From Lysobacter spongiicola DSM 21749 (GTDB taxonomy: Bacteria > Pseudomonadota > Gammaproteobacteria > Xanthomonadales > Xanthomonadaceae): 64,000 bases of DNA. The notes beneath the pieces were generated by a model that was not told where the DNA came from, ran no database searches, and saw only the letters and a program-made list of their open reading frames with translations. The position numbers were made by a program, and so were the translations under genes. The DNA lies in NCBI RefSeq assembly GCF_900167055.1, contig NZ_FUXP01000003.1, positions 124,001-188,000 of the forward strand, read 5' to 3'. Positions 27,902 through 35,479 of the stretch are shown here, in pieces. Every line of letters begins with the position of its first letter. The first letter of the stretch is position 1.

Positions 27902-29140
27902 ATGTTCGCCCGCCTCCCGCCCGAGGTGCGCCAGTACCTGCTGGTCACCGGCAACTACTGGGCGTTCACCCTGACCGATGGCGCCCTGCGCATGCTGGTG
28001 GTGCTGCACTTCCACCAGCTGGGTTACAGCCCGCTCGAAGTCGCGATGCTGTTCCTGTTCTACGAAGTGTTCGGCGTCATCACCAACCTCGTGGGCGGGT
28101 GGCTGGGCGCGCATGTCGGGCTCAACCGCACGATGAACATTGGCCTGGTGCTGCAGGTCGTGGCGCTGGCGATACTGCTGGTGCCAAGCGCCTGGCTGCT
28201 GGTGCCCTGGGTGATGGCGGCACAGGCGCTGTCGGGCATCGCCAAGGACCTCAACAAGATGAGCGCCAAGAGCAGCATCAAGCTGCTGGTACCGGGCGAC
28301 CGACAAGGCACGCTCTACCGATGGGTGGCGGCGCTGACGGGTTCCAAGAACGCGCTCAAGGGCGTCGGGTTCTTCCTAGGCGGTGCATTGTTGACCACGG
28401 TCGGATTCGCGCCAGCGATCGCGATCATGGCCGGCGCGCTTGCCGCCGTCTGGCTGCTCAGCCTCGCGCTGCTGCGGAGCGATCTCGGCCGGGCGAAGGT
28501 GAAGCCCAGGTTCCGCGACATCCTCTCCAAGAGCCGCGCCATCAACCAGCTGTCGGCCGCCCGCATGTTCCTGTTCGGGGCGCGCGACGTCTGGTTCGTG
28601 GTGGCGCTGCCGGTGTTCCTGTCAACCTCTCTGGGCTGGGATTTCTGGCAGGTCGGCGGCTTCCTTGCCGCCTGGGTGATCGGCTACGGCATCGTGCAAT
28701 CGGTAGCACCCTTGTTCACCCGGCGGCGGGACGGGCACGCACCCGACGGCCGCAACGCGCTCGCCTGGGCCAGCGTGCTGGCGCTGGTGCCCGCAACCAT
28801 GGCGGCGCTGCTGGTGCAGGGCCAGCCACCGCAGGTCGTGCTGGTTGCAGGCCTCGCCGTGTTCGGCGTGCTGTTCGCAATCAACTCGTCGCTGCACAGC
28901 TACCTCATCGTCAGTTATGCCGCCGAAGACGGCGTTTCGCTGGACGTGGGCTTCTACTACATGGCCAATGCCCTGGGCCGGCTGCTCGGCACGCTGCTGT
29001 CGGGCTGGGTCTTCCAGCGCTTCGGGCTGGCCGCTTGCCTGGCGGTGTCGGCGGGGCTGGTGGCGGCTGCCGCATTGGCCTCGGTGGCACTGCCGCGGCA
29101 CGAGGACCTTGGGCCTGAGCCGTCCCGGCTGGCCCGATGA
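27902..29140 (+). CDS. arsJ: ArsJ organoarsenical efflux MFS permease
   Basis: 412 residues with about eleven to twelve membrane helices, MFS fold. The N-terminus (QYLLVTGNYWAFTLTDGALR) and the motif GIAKDLNKMSAKSSIK (about 117-132) are characteristic of ArsJ. It exports 1-arseno-3-phosphoglycerate, which breaks down to arsenate outside the cell. It is last in the arsR-gapdh-arsJ operon. A short hairpin (CGGGTC/GACCCG, 29150-29164) lies just after the stop, at the convergent junction, and may help termination. Confidence 0.95.
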   Translation: MFARLPPEVRQYLLVTGNYWAFTLTDGALRMLVVLHFHQLGYSPLEVAMLFLFYEVFGVITNLVGGWLGAHVGLNRTMNIGLVLQVVALAILLVPSAWLLVPWVMAAQALSGIAKDLNKMSAKSSIKLLVPGDRQGTLYRWVAALTGSKNALKGVGFFLGGALLTTVGFAPAIAIMAGALAAVWLLSLALLRSDLGRAKVKPRFRDILSKSRAINQLSAARMFLFGARDVWFVVALPVFLSTSLGWDFWQVGGFLAAWVIGYGIVQSVAPLFTRRRDGHAPDGRNALAWASVLALVPATMAALLVQGQPPQVVLVAGLAVFGVLFAINSSLHSYLIVSYAAEDGVSLDVGFYYMANALGRLLGTLLSGWVFQRFGLAACLAVSAGLVAAAALASVALPRHEDLGPEPSRLAR

Positions 29141-29153
29141 GTCCGCGCGCGGG

Positions 29154-29681
29154 TCAGTGACCCGTTGCGCCGGGACCTGCTTCGAGGCGCTCGCGAACGG
29201 CGTCCTCCAGGCTCGTCAGGCCCCAGGCCTTGCCGGTTGCGATCGCATCATCGGGCGACTGGCCCTCCACCCAGGCCGCGCGCAATGCCGCCATGGCACC
29301 GACCCGGTTGCCACTGCCGCAATGCACCAGCACCGGTCGCTCCGCATCGCGCAGGAGTTGATCGAATGCCAGCACGTTCTCGCGGGTGAGATCGGAGGGG
29401 CCCGCCAACGGCAGGTTGGCGTATTCCAGCCCTGCTGCCTGGACTGCGGCGGCCTCGTCGAAATCCGGTGTTTCCGCATCCGGCGTCAGGTCGATGACCT
29501 GGCGGATACCGGCGGTACGAACCTCATCCACGTCCGCCGGCACCAACCGACCCGCGGAGACGATGCCCGGCGCCGGCGAGGTCGCATGGGCGACAGCGGG
29601 AAGGGCAGTCGGGACACCGGGCGTTGTGCAGCCGGCGGCCGCGAGGGCGGCGACAAGGACGGCGATGTGCAATGACTTCAT
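29154..29681 (-). CDS. DUF442/Blh-type phosphatase-like lipoprotein
   Basis: About 175 residues from the ATG at 29681, whose lipoprotein signal (LVAALAAAGC, Cys18) predicts a periplasmic, membrane-anchored protein. The rest is a DUF442 (Blh phosphatase-like) domain: VSAGRLVPADVDEV, then VIDLTPDAETPDFDE, and the P-loop-like VHCGSGNRVGA with C121 and R126 (C-x4-R, one residue shorter than classical C-x5-R phosphatases). It is clearly related to the cytoplasmic gene at 30213; both share a DLTxENV segment. It is divergent from the BigR-type repressor gene. Confidence 0.82.
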   Translation of the reverse strand: MKSLHIAVLVAALAAAGCTTPGVPTALPAVAHATSPAPGIVSAGRLVPADVDEVRTAGIRQVIDLTPDAETPDFDEAAAVQAAGLEYANLPLAGPSDLTRENVLAFDQLLRDAERPVLVHCGSGNRVGAMAALRAAWVEGQSPDDAIATGKAWGLTSLEDAVRERLEAGPGATGH

Positions 29682-29754
29682 GGAAGGACCCCGGGCAGCG
29701 GTTGAAGGTGTGGTGCGGGAGGACGCCAGCAAGCGCCGCCGGCACCAGCCAGAC

Positions 29755-29783
29755 TTGCAAATATATTTAGTTATATCTAAATT
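29755..29783 (+). promoter_or_regulatory. Promoter with embedded BigR-type operator palindrome
   Basis: TTGCAA (29755-29760), 17 bases, TAAATT (29778-29783) form a good sigma-70 promoter for the repressor operon. Between and over the -10 lies ATTTAG-N6-CTAAAT (29765-29782), an 18-bp palindrome with one mismatched pair. It is an AT-rich island in GC-rich DNA, 46 bases before the repressor ATG, and BigR-type repressors are known to bind AT-rich palindromes over their own promoter. Confidence 0.65.
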
Positions 29784-29828
29784 AGTCACATCTACATTCA
29801 TCATCAAGCCAGGCCGAGGATAGCTGCG

Positions 29829-30173
29829 ATGGCCATCTCCATTCCCCCGACGTCACCCGGCCCGCCGCAACCCTCAGTCGAGGACATGGCCCGGCATGCC
29901 GGCGAGGCCGCCGCCCTGCTGAAGGCGCTCGCCCATCCCGCACGCCTGCTGGTGCTGTGCCAGCTGGTGCAAGGCGAACGCTCGGTCGGCGAGTTGCAGC
30001 CGATCACGGGGCTCAGCATGTCCGCCCTCTCCCAGCACCTCGCCGTGCTGCGCGAGATGGAGCTGGTCACCACCCGCCGGCAGTCGCAGACGATCAACTA
30101 TTCGCTGGCCGATGGTCCCGCGGCCAGCGTGCTGGACGCGCTGTATGCGGCGTACTGCGGTAGCGGAGCGTAG
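29829..30173 (+). CDS. bigR: BigR/SqrR-type persulfide-sensing ArsR-family repressor
   Basis: 114 residues, winged helix (recognition region SMSALSQHLAVLREMELV, about 63-80). Cys44 (RLLVLCQLV) and Cys110 (AAYCGSG) are 66 residues apart, exactly the spacing of Cys42 and Cys108 that form the sulfide-responsive disulfide or tetrasulfide in Xylella BigR. No other metal site is visible. The downstream persulfide dioxygenase operon is the known target of BigR. GAGGA nine bases upstream supports the ATG. A strong operator candidate precedes it. Confidence 0.9.
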   Translation: MAISIPPTSPGPPQPSVEDMARHAGEAAALLKALAHPARLLVLCQLVQGERSVGELQPITGLSMSALSQHLAVLREMELVTTRRQSQTINYSLADGPAASVLDALYAAYCGSGA

Positions 30174-30212
30174 CGTCTGCGCCGCCCCCAACGACACGCG
30201 AAAGGAGTCCCC

Positions 30213-30668
30213 ATGACAGAGATTCGACACCCACGACCCGACCTGTTCGCGGCGGGGCAACCTACCGCCGAAGAACTCGCTGGCCTGGCCGCACAAGGCG
30301 TTCGCTCGGTGATCAACCTGCGTGCACCGGATGAGGAAATGGCATTCGATGAACAGGCCGAAGTTGAGCGGTTGGGCTTGCACTACGCCTGCATCCCGGT
30401 ATGCGGCCTGCAGGACCTGACACAGGAGAACGTGCGGCGGTTCTCGGAAGAGCTGGACGCCGCGCGGGGCAGAGGCCCGGTACTCGTGCACTGCGGCACC
30501 GCCAACCGGGTCGGCGCGATGTTGGCGCTCGACGCCGGCTTCAACCGCGGCACGCCACCCGAATCCGCGCTGGCACTCGGCCGCGAAGCGGGCCTGGCCT
30601 CCCTGGAGCCCGAAGTAGAGCGTCTGCTCGCCCGCGGCCCACAAACCGGAAAGGAGGAAGGACGATGA
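30213..30668 (+). CDS. DUF442/Blh-type phosphatase-like protein, cytoplasmic
   Basis: 151 residues, no signal peptide. The DUF442 domain covers nearly the whole protein: RPDLFAAGQPTAEEL (about 8), VRSVINLRAPDEE, and the loop VHCGTANRVGAML with C94 and R99. In other bacteria this domain is fused to the Blh dioxygenase; here it is a separate gene overlapping the dioxygenase gene by four bases. The domain is rhodanese/phosphatase-like and may handle sulfane sulfur. AAAGGAG lies five bases before the ATG. Confidence 0.88.
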   Translation: MTEIRHPRPDLFAAGQPTAEELAGLAAQGVRSVINLRAPDEEMAFDEQAEVERLGLHYACIPVCGLQDLTQENVRRFSEELDAARGRGPVLVHCGTANRVGAMLALDAGFNRGTPPESALALGREAGLASLEPEVERLLARGPQTGKEEGR

Positions 30669-31414
30669 TCTTCCGACAGTTGTTCGAACCGGTGTCATCC
30701 ACCTACACCTACCTGCTGGGCTGCGAGGAGACCGGCGAAGCGGCGCTCATCGATCCGGTCATGCCGGCGTGGCAGCGCGACCTCAAGGCCGTCAACGACC
30801 TCGGCCTGCGGTTGGTGATGACCATCGATACCCACATCCACGCCGACCACATCACCTCCGCCTCGATGCTGAAGCGCGAAGTCGGGAGCCGCATCGCGAT
30901 CCCGGCCCTCGATGCACTGGAGTGCACCGATATCGGCATGGAGGAAGGGGTTCCGCTGCAGCTCGGCGGCGTCCGCCTGGACCCGATGCATACCCCCGGC
31001 CACACCGACAACCATTTCGCGATCGTCGGTGGGGACCGTGTCTTCACCGGCGATGCGCTTCTGATCGATGGCTGCGGCCGCACCGATTTCCAGAGTGGCG
31101 ACTCGCGGCTGCTGTACCGGAGCGTGCGCGGAAAGCTGTTCGGCCTCCCGGGCGAGACGCTGGTCTACCCGGCGCACGACTACAACGGCCGCTGGGTCTC
31201 GAGCATCGCGCAGGAGAGCCAGCGCAACCCGCGGCTGGGTGGGGACCGCACGCTCGAAGACTTCGTCGAGCTGATGGCCAACCTCGACCTGCCGTATCCG
31301 AAGTTCATCGACCACGCCGTGCCGGGCAACCGCGCCTGCGGGGTCTGTCCGCCGGAGCTCCCCGACCACCTTCGGGAGTACTGCCAGGAAATGGCGGAGA
31401 GCCCGCAAGGCTGA
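30665..31414 (+). CDS. blh: Persulfide dioxygenase (ETHE1/Blh type)
   Basis: 249 residues, metallo-beta-lactamase fold. The metal and substrate residues are H57, H59, D61 and H62 (THIHADH), H113 (TPGHTDNH), D130 (FTGDAL) and H171 (YPAHDYNG), as in ETHE1 persulfide dioxygenases, where two His and one Asp hold a single iron. The reaction is oxidation of glutathione persulfide to sulfite and glutathione. It is translationally coupled to the DUF442 gene, and both follow a BigR-type repressor. C-terminal GNRACGVCPP is also typical. Confidence 0.92.
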   Translation: MIFRQLFEPVSSTYTYLLGCEETGEAALIDPVMPAWQRDLKAVNDLGLRLVMTIDTHIHADHITSASMLKREVGSRIAIPALDALECTDIGMEEGVPLQLGGVRLDPMHTPGHTDNHFAIVGGDRVFTGDALLIDGCGRTDFQSGDSRLLYRSVRGKLFGLPGETLVYPAHDYNGRWVSSIAQESQRNPRLGGDRTLEDFVELMANLDLPYPKFIDHAVPGNRACGVCPPELPDHLREYCQEMAESPQG

Positions 31415-31457
31415 GTACGGCCAGCACCATCCAATCGAGTACCACTGAGGAAACACG

Positions 31458-31895
31458 ATGAAGTCCCTGCCCCACCAGTACAACGTCACCGCCACTGGCG
31501 CACCCACCGGCACCGTCACGCTGTCACATGCCGGAGTACCCGACCTGCCGACCGCCCCACCCGTGGAATTCGGCGGCCCCGGCGACAACTGGTCGCCGGA
31601 AGGGCTGCTGACCGGCGCGGTAGCCGACTGCTTCATCCTGACCTTCCGCGCGGTGGCGAGGGCGGCGAAGCTGGAGTGGTCGAAGCTCGAGGTTTCGGTC
31701 GAGGGCATCCTCGATCGCCAGGAGGGTGTCACCGCGTTCACCGCCTTCAACATCCGTGCCGAAGTGACCATCGCCGCCGAGGCCGACAGCGCGCAGGCGG
31801 AGTCGTCACTGCAGCGCGCGGAGCGGGGTTGCCTGGTGTCGAACTCGCTCAAGGCCACGATGCACCTCGAGACGGTCGTCCACCAGGCCGGGTGA
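31458..31895 (+). CDS. OsmC-family peroxiredoxin-like protein
   Basis: 145 residues. The two OsmC cysteines are at C58 (AVADCFIL) and C125 (AERGCLVSNS), so the thiol peroxidase site is complete. OsmC proteins reduce organic hydroperoxides and can also act on persulfides. It begins 43 bases after the dioxygenase stop, with a GAGGAAAC ribosome-binding site, and is probably the last gene of the bigR operon. It is convergent with dsbG, 19 bases apart. Confidence 0.9.
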   Translation: MKSLPHQYNVTATGAPTGTVTLSHAGVPDLPTAPPVEFGGPGDNWSPEGLLTGAVADCFILTFRAVARAAKLEWSKLEVSVEGILDRQEGVTAFTAFNIRAEVTIAAEADSAQAESSLQRAERGCLVSNSLKATMHLETVVHQAG

Positions 31896-31914
31896 ACCAG
31901 GCCGCGCCGACACC

Positions 31915-32706
31915 TCAGCGCGGTCCGAGCACCACCGGCAGGTCCGCGGCGGCTGGCATTCCCGACCGCCGCTGGACCAGGCCATCGTCATCGCGGAAGA
32001 GGATGCCGGGGGTACCCTGGAATCCCAGCTCGAGCATCAGCAGCTCGTTCGCGTTCAGTTGCGACCGTACCTCGGCCGGCACGGTGGCAGCACCGTCGAT
32101 GCCGCCACTGGCGTAGCTTCGCTCGTTGCGGGCGAGCATCTCCGACGGCGAGGGTGCCGAGAGGATCGCGGCGACCTTGTTGGCGCTGTCCTCGCGGATG
32201 ACCCCGACCAGCACGTGCCGCAACTGGACCTTGCCGGATTCGACCCAGGGCCGGGCCGCCTGCCAGAAGCGGTTGCAGAACGGACAGTTCGGGTCGCTGA
32301 AGGTGTAGACGATGCGGGCCGCGTCGTCGGCCCCGTCCGCCACCCAGTGGCTGTCCTCGAGCTGTGACCAGATGCGCTTGGACACCGGCTCGGCGACAAG
32401 CCTTTGCAGGTGGGCCTGGCCGACGTCCTCGCCGTCGGCATTGATCAGCATGCCGATCACGGCGTGCCGACCATCGGGGGTGACGTAGACCGCCATGGGG
32501 CGCTGCCCCGCGATGCCGGCAAATCCGCGCATGCCACCCGGGGCATCGAACTCGCCGAGGACCTCAAGCCCCTGCGCTTCCACCGCTTCGACCACGGCGG
32601 GGCGCGGCGCGTCCGCGGGGTCAGCGGGTTCGGCCGCACGACTGCACCCTGCGGCACCGGCCACGGCGATCGAAAGGACGAGCAGGGCGGGGTTGAGTGA
32701 TTTCAT
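31915..32706 (-). CDS. dsbG: DsbG/DsbC-type periplasmic disulfide isomerase, lipoprotein signal
   Basis: 263 residues. The signal IAVAGAAGC (Cys21) predicts a lipoprotein, unlike soluble E. coli DsbG. An N-terminal dimerisation-like domain (about 35-110) precedes the thioredoxin domain with active site C141-P-F-C144 and the cis-Pro loop QGTPGILF (about 232). Its ATG overlaps the TlpA-like gene by four bases in the operon dsbD-tlpA-dsbG. It would receive electrons from DsbD and act on protein sulfenates or wrong disulfides. Confidence 0.88.
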   Translation of the reverse strand: MKSLNPALLVLSIAVAGAAGCSRAAEPADPADAPRPAVVEAVEAQGLEVLGEFDAPGGMRGFAGIAGQRPMAVYVTPDGRHAVIGMLINADGEDVGQAHLQRLVAEPVSKRIWSQLEDSHWVADGADDAARIVYTFSDPNCPFCNRFWQAARPWVESGKVQLRHVLVGVIREDSANKVAAILSAPSPSEMLARNERSYASGGIDGAATVPAEVRSQLNANELLMLELGFQGTPGILFRDDDGLVQRRSGMPAAADLPVVLGPR

Positions 32707-33548
32707 CGGATGACCTCATTGGATTGAACGGGAGTGGAGGCAGGAGTGCCCCCGAAACGTTTCAGTTTCTGCGCGAGCCCGGCGCGGGTGAGCTCGCCCA
32801 TGTGGGTGTCGACCAGCCGGCCGTCGCCATCGAAGAACAGCGTGGTCGGCAGCCCGCGCGCACCGGTCGACTGAGAGACGCTGGAAAACGGGTCGAGCAC
32901 CACGTTGCCCAGCCGCAGCCCTTCTTCGCGCAGATAGTCCTGCACCACCTCCGTGCCTTCGCCCTGGTTGACGAAAACGAAGGTCACGTCGCCATTGGCG
33001 GCCTGCCCTTCCGCCAGCACGGGCATTTCCCGCCGGCAGGGCGGACACCATGTGGCCCACAGGTTGACCACCATGGGCTGGTCGCCCATCCCATCCAGCT
33101 GGACAGTTCCACCTTCCAGGCGCGTGAGCTCGACATCGGGCAACTGCACGGTGGCCCGCTGCATCAGCAGCAGCGACCCGGCCAGCACGGCCCAGCTACC
33201 CAGGCCTGCCGCGGTGCCCCACAGCAGGGGCCGTCGCAGTTGCCGGTGTTTCCGGGCGCGCCAGAAGCCAAAAGCCACCCCGGCGGCCACGCCTGCCCAG
33301 ATCGAATAGCCACCATCGCCCGGCCGGATGATCGACCACGGATCATCGAGGTAGAGGGGAAGCCACTGCAGTACGAACGCCAGCCGGGCGGCGAGCAGCC
33401 CGACCAGCAACATGTCGAAGAAGGTGCCCGCCACCGGGATCCGCGGTTGCCCCGGCTGTTTCGCCGCCCATCGCCCCACCATCGCGGCGATGGCGAGCGC
33501 CAGCAGGATCAGCACGAGCGGCATCGGGATCGGACCGAGACTGACCAT
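32703..33548 (-). CDS. TlpA-family thioredoxin fused to an Lgt-like membrane region
   Basis: About 281 residues from the ATG at 33548, which overlaps the dsbD stop (TGATG) and has GGGGAGG upstream; a GTG three bases earlier is possible. Residues 1-130 hold four hydrophobic segments that resemble a shortened prolipoprotein diacylglyceryl transferase. Residues 140-275 are a TlpA/ResA thioredoxin domain with C168-P-P-C171 (LWATWCPPCRREM) facing the periplasm. It probably passes reductant from DsbD to partner proteins. No other Lgt function is implied. Confidence 0.85.
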   Translation of the reverse strand: MVSLGPIPMPLVLILLALAIAAMVGRWAAKQPGQPRIPVAGTFFDMLLVGLLAARLAFVLQWLPLYLDDPWSIIRPGDGGYSIWAGVAAGVAFGFWRARKHRQLRRPLLWGTAAGLGSWAVLAGSLLLMQRATVQLPDVELTRLEGGTVQLDGMGDQPMVVNLWATWCPPCRREMPVLAEGQAANGDVTFVFVNQGEGTEVVQDYLREEGLRLGNVVLDPFSSVSQSTGARGLPTTLFFDGDGRLVDTHMGELTRAGLAQKLKRFGGTPASTPVQSNEVIR

Positions 33549-35362
33549 CACGCCTCCCCTGCGCCGGCACGCTGGAGTCGTTCAAGGAATGCACCGGCCT
33601 CGATCTCGCCAACGGTGCGCAGCTCCCGCCGCTCGCGCCCGTCCGGGCCGATCAGCAGCAACGTCGGTGGTCCCGCCACCGCCCATTCGCGCATCAGCGC
33701 CTGGTCGGCGGCATCATTCGCGGTCACGTCGGGACGCAGCACCTGCATCCTCGCAAGCGTGGCCGCGACCTCCGGATCACCGAAGACTTCACGCTCGATC
33801 ACGTGGCAGGACACGCACCAGTCCGCGTAGAAGTCCACCAGGGTCCATTCACCACGCGCACCCGCCGCGGCCAGGCGCTGCGCGACGTCCTGCCTGGTCT
33901 TGACCTGCACGTAATCGGGAACCGGCGCGCCAGCCAACGACGCCGGGGACGCTGCGGCACCACCACCCGCCCAGGATTGCAGCGGGCGCCAGGGATCCTC
34001 GGCGCCACTGGCGCCACCCAGCATCATCGCCACGCCCCAGACGGCGGAAATGGCCGCGGCGCCGCGGGGACCCCAGCGCTGCAACAGCCCCGGGCCAGCC
34101 TGCACCGCGAGCGCCATCAGCCCGGTGGCCACCGCGAGCAGCCACGCCCCCCACAGCGCCACCGCGACCGGCGCGGCGACCGCACGGCCCAACGTCGACA
34201 CCGCGAGGGCAAGCAGGACGAAGCCGAACGCCGCCTTGACCCGGACCATCCAGACACCCGGTTTGGGCAACACGCGCGCGCCGAACATCGCGATGAGCAG
34301 CAATGGCAGGCCCATGCCGAGCCCGAGGGCGAACAACGCAACGCCGCCGGTAACGGGATTGCCGGCCTGGCCGATATACAGCAGCGCGCCGGCCAGCGGC
34401 GCGGTCATGCAGGGGCCGACCAGAAGGGCCGACAGCACGCCCATGGTGGCCGCGCCCGCAACGGTGCCACCGGCACGGCCGCGGCTGGCCCGGTCCAGGC
34501 GCTCGCTCAGCCACGCCGGCAGTTGCAGCTCGAAGGCGCCGAACATCGACAACGCCAGCAACGCGAACAGGACGGCGAAGCCACCCAGCAGCCACGGGTT
34601 CTGCAAGGCGGCCTGCAGGTTGGCGCCACTGAGTCCGGCAGCCACGCCAAGCGCCGCGTAGGTCAGGGCCATCGGCAGCACGTATGCCGCCGACAACCCG
34701 AGCGCGCGGCGCGGCGTCGGACGCCCGCCCAATACGAGGCTTGAGACGATCGGCACCATCGGAAGCGTGCATGGCGTGAATGCAAGCAGCAGGCCGAGCC
34801 CGAAGAAGACGAGCGCGGCCGCTGCCAGGCCCGAATCGGAAAGGCGCTGTGCGAACGCCTGGTCCTCCGCCAGGTCCGAAGGGGCCCCGGCCGCCTGCGC
34901 CGCGGCTCCCGACGCTGCCGTACCGGCGCCCGAAGCAGGCAGCTCCAGCTCCAGCCGCTGCGGCGGATAGCAGATGCCCGCATCCGCGCAACCCTGCCAG
35001 TGCAGGGTGGCCGCACCGGCCGGCGCGGCCTCGATTTCGATGTCGATGCCGTCGCGGTAGACCTCCGTGTCACCGAAGAACTCGTCGGTCTGTGGCAGCC
35101 CCGGCGGCAACGCCATAGGCACCTCCACCCCGCCCGCCTCGAGCTTCAGGCGGTGCCGATAGAGGTAGTAGCCGGGGGCGATCACGCCACGCACGCGCGT
35201 TGCGCCATCGGCCGCCTGCACGGACTCGATCGTGAACACCTCCCGGGCCTCGAGGAACTCGGGTTGCGACACGCCACCGTTGAACGGGGACAGTGCCTGG
35301 GCGAAGGCGGCAAACGGAATCAACAGCAGGGCGAACAGCGCCCATCGACGGATATTTCGCAT
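33548..35362 (-). CDS. dsbD: Thiol:disulfide interchange protein DsbD
   Basis: About 604 residues from the ATG at 35362; the frame also allows a GTG at 35371. A signal peptide leads to an N-terminal immunoglobulin-like domain with C125 and C131 (GCADAGICYPP), eight membrane helices with the redox pair in FTPCTLPMVP and VGPCMTAPL, and a C-terminal thioredoxin domain with C516-V-S-C519 (YADWCVSCHV). It carries electrons from cytoplasmic thioredoxin to the periplasm. It is first in dsbD-tlpA-dsbG. Confidence 0.96.
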   Translation of the reverse strand: MRNIRRWALFALLLIPFAAFAQALSPFNGGVSQPEFLEAREVFTIESVQAADGATRVRGVIAPGYYLYRHRLKLEAGGVEVPMALPPGLPQTDEFFGDTEVYRDGIDIEIEAAPAGAATLHWQGCADAGICYPPQRLELELPASGAGTAASGAAAQAAGAPSDLAEDQAFAQRLSDSGLAAAALVFFGLGLLLAFTPCTLPMVPIVSSLVLGGRPTPRRALGLSAAYVLPMALTYAALGVAAGLSGANLQAALQNPWLLGGFAVLFALLALSMFGAFELQLPAWLSERLDRASRGRAGGTVAGAATMGVLSALLVGPCMTAPLAGALLYIGQAGNPVTGGVALFALGLGMGLPLLLIAMFGARVLPKPGVWMVRVKAAFGFVLLALAVSTLGRAVAAPVAVALWGAWLLAVATGLMALAVQAGPGLLQRWGPRGAAAISAVWGVAMMLGGASGAEDPWRPLQSWAGGGAAASPASLAGAPVPDYVQVKTRQDVAQRLAAAGARGEWTLVDFYADWCVSCHVIEREVFGDPEVAATLARMQVLRPDVTANDAADQALMREWAVAGPPTLLLIGPDGRERRELRTVGEIEAGAFLERLQRAGAGEA

Positions 35363-35385
35363 GGGCGCCACGATGACGCAGACGG

Positions 35386-35402
35386 ATTAAGTGGGAATTA
35401 AG
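35386..35402. promoter_or_regulatory. PmrA/QseB-type box between dsbD and the response regulator gene
   Basis: On the plus strand ATTAAG-N5-ATTAAG, on the minus strand CTTAAT-N5-CTTAAT, an 11-base direct repeat. This fits the PmrA/QseB consensus HTTAAK-N5-HTTAAK. It lies 24-40 bases before the dsbD ATG and about 78 bases before the response regulator ATG. Confidence 0.6.
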
Positions 35403-35479
35403 AGCGCGTGCACGTGCTTGCAGCGCGGCTTTGCTTTACTTTCCAGTTCCCCGGACACACCGGCACGCACGGAGCAGAC

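Noticed and set aside
32703-33548. A functional prolipoprotein diacylglyceryl transferase
   Set aside because: The membrane region is too short, and the protein continues into a thioredoxin domain; it is better read as a TlpA-type protein with an Lgt-like anchor.
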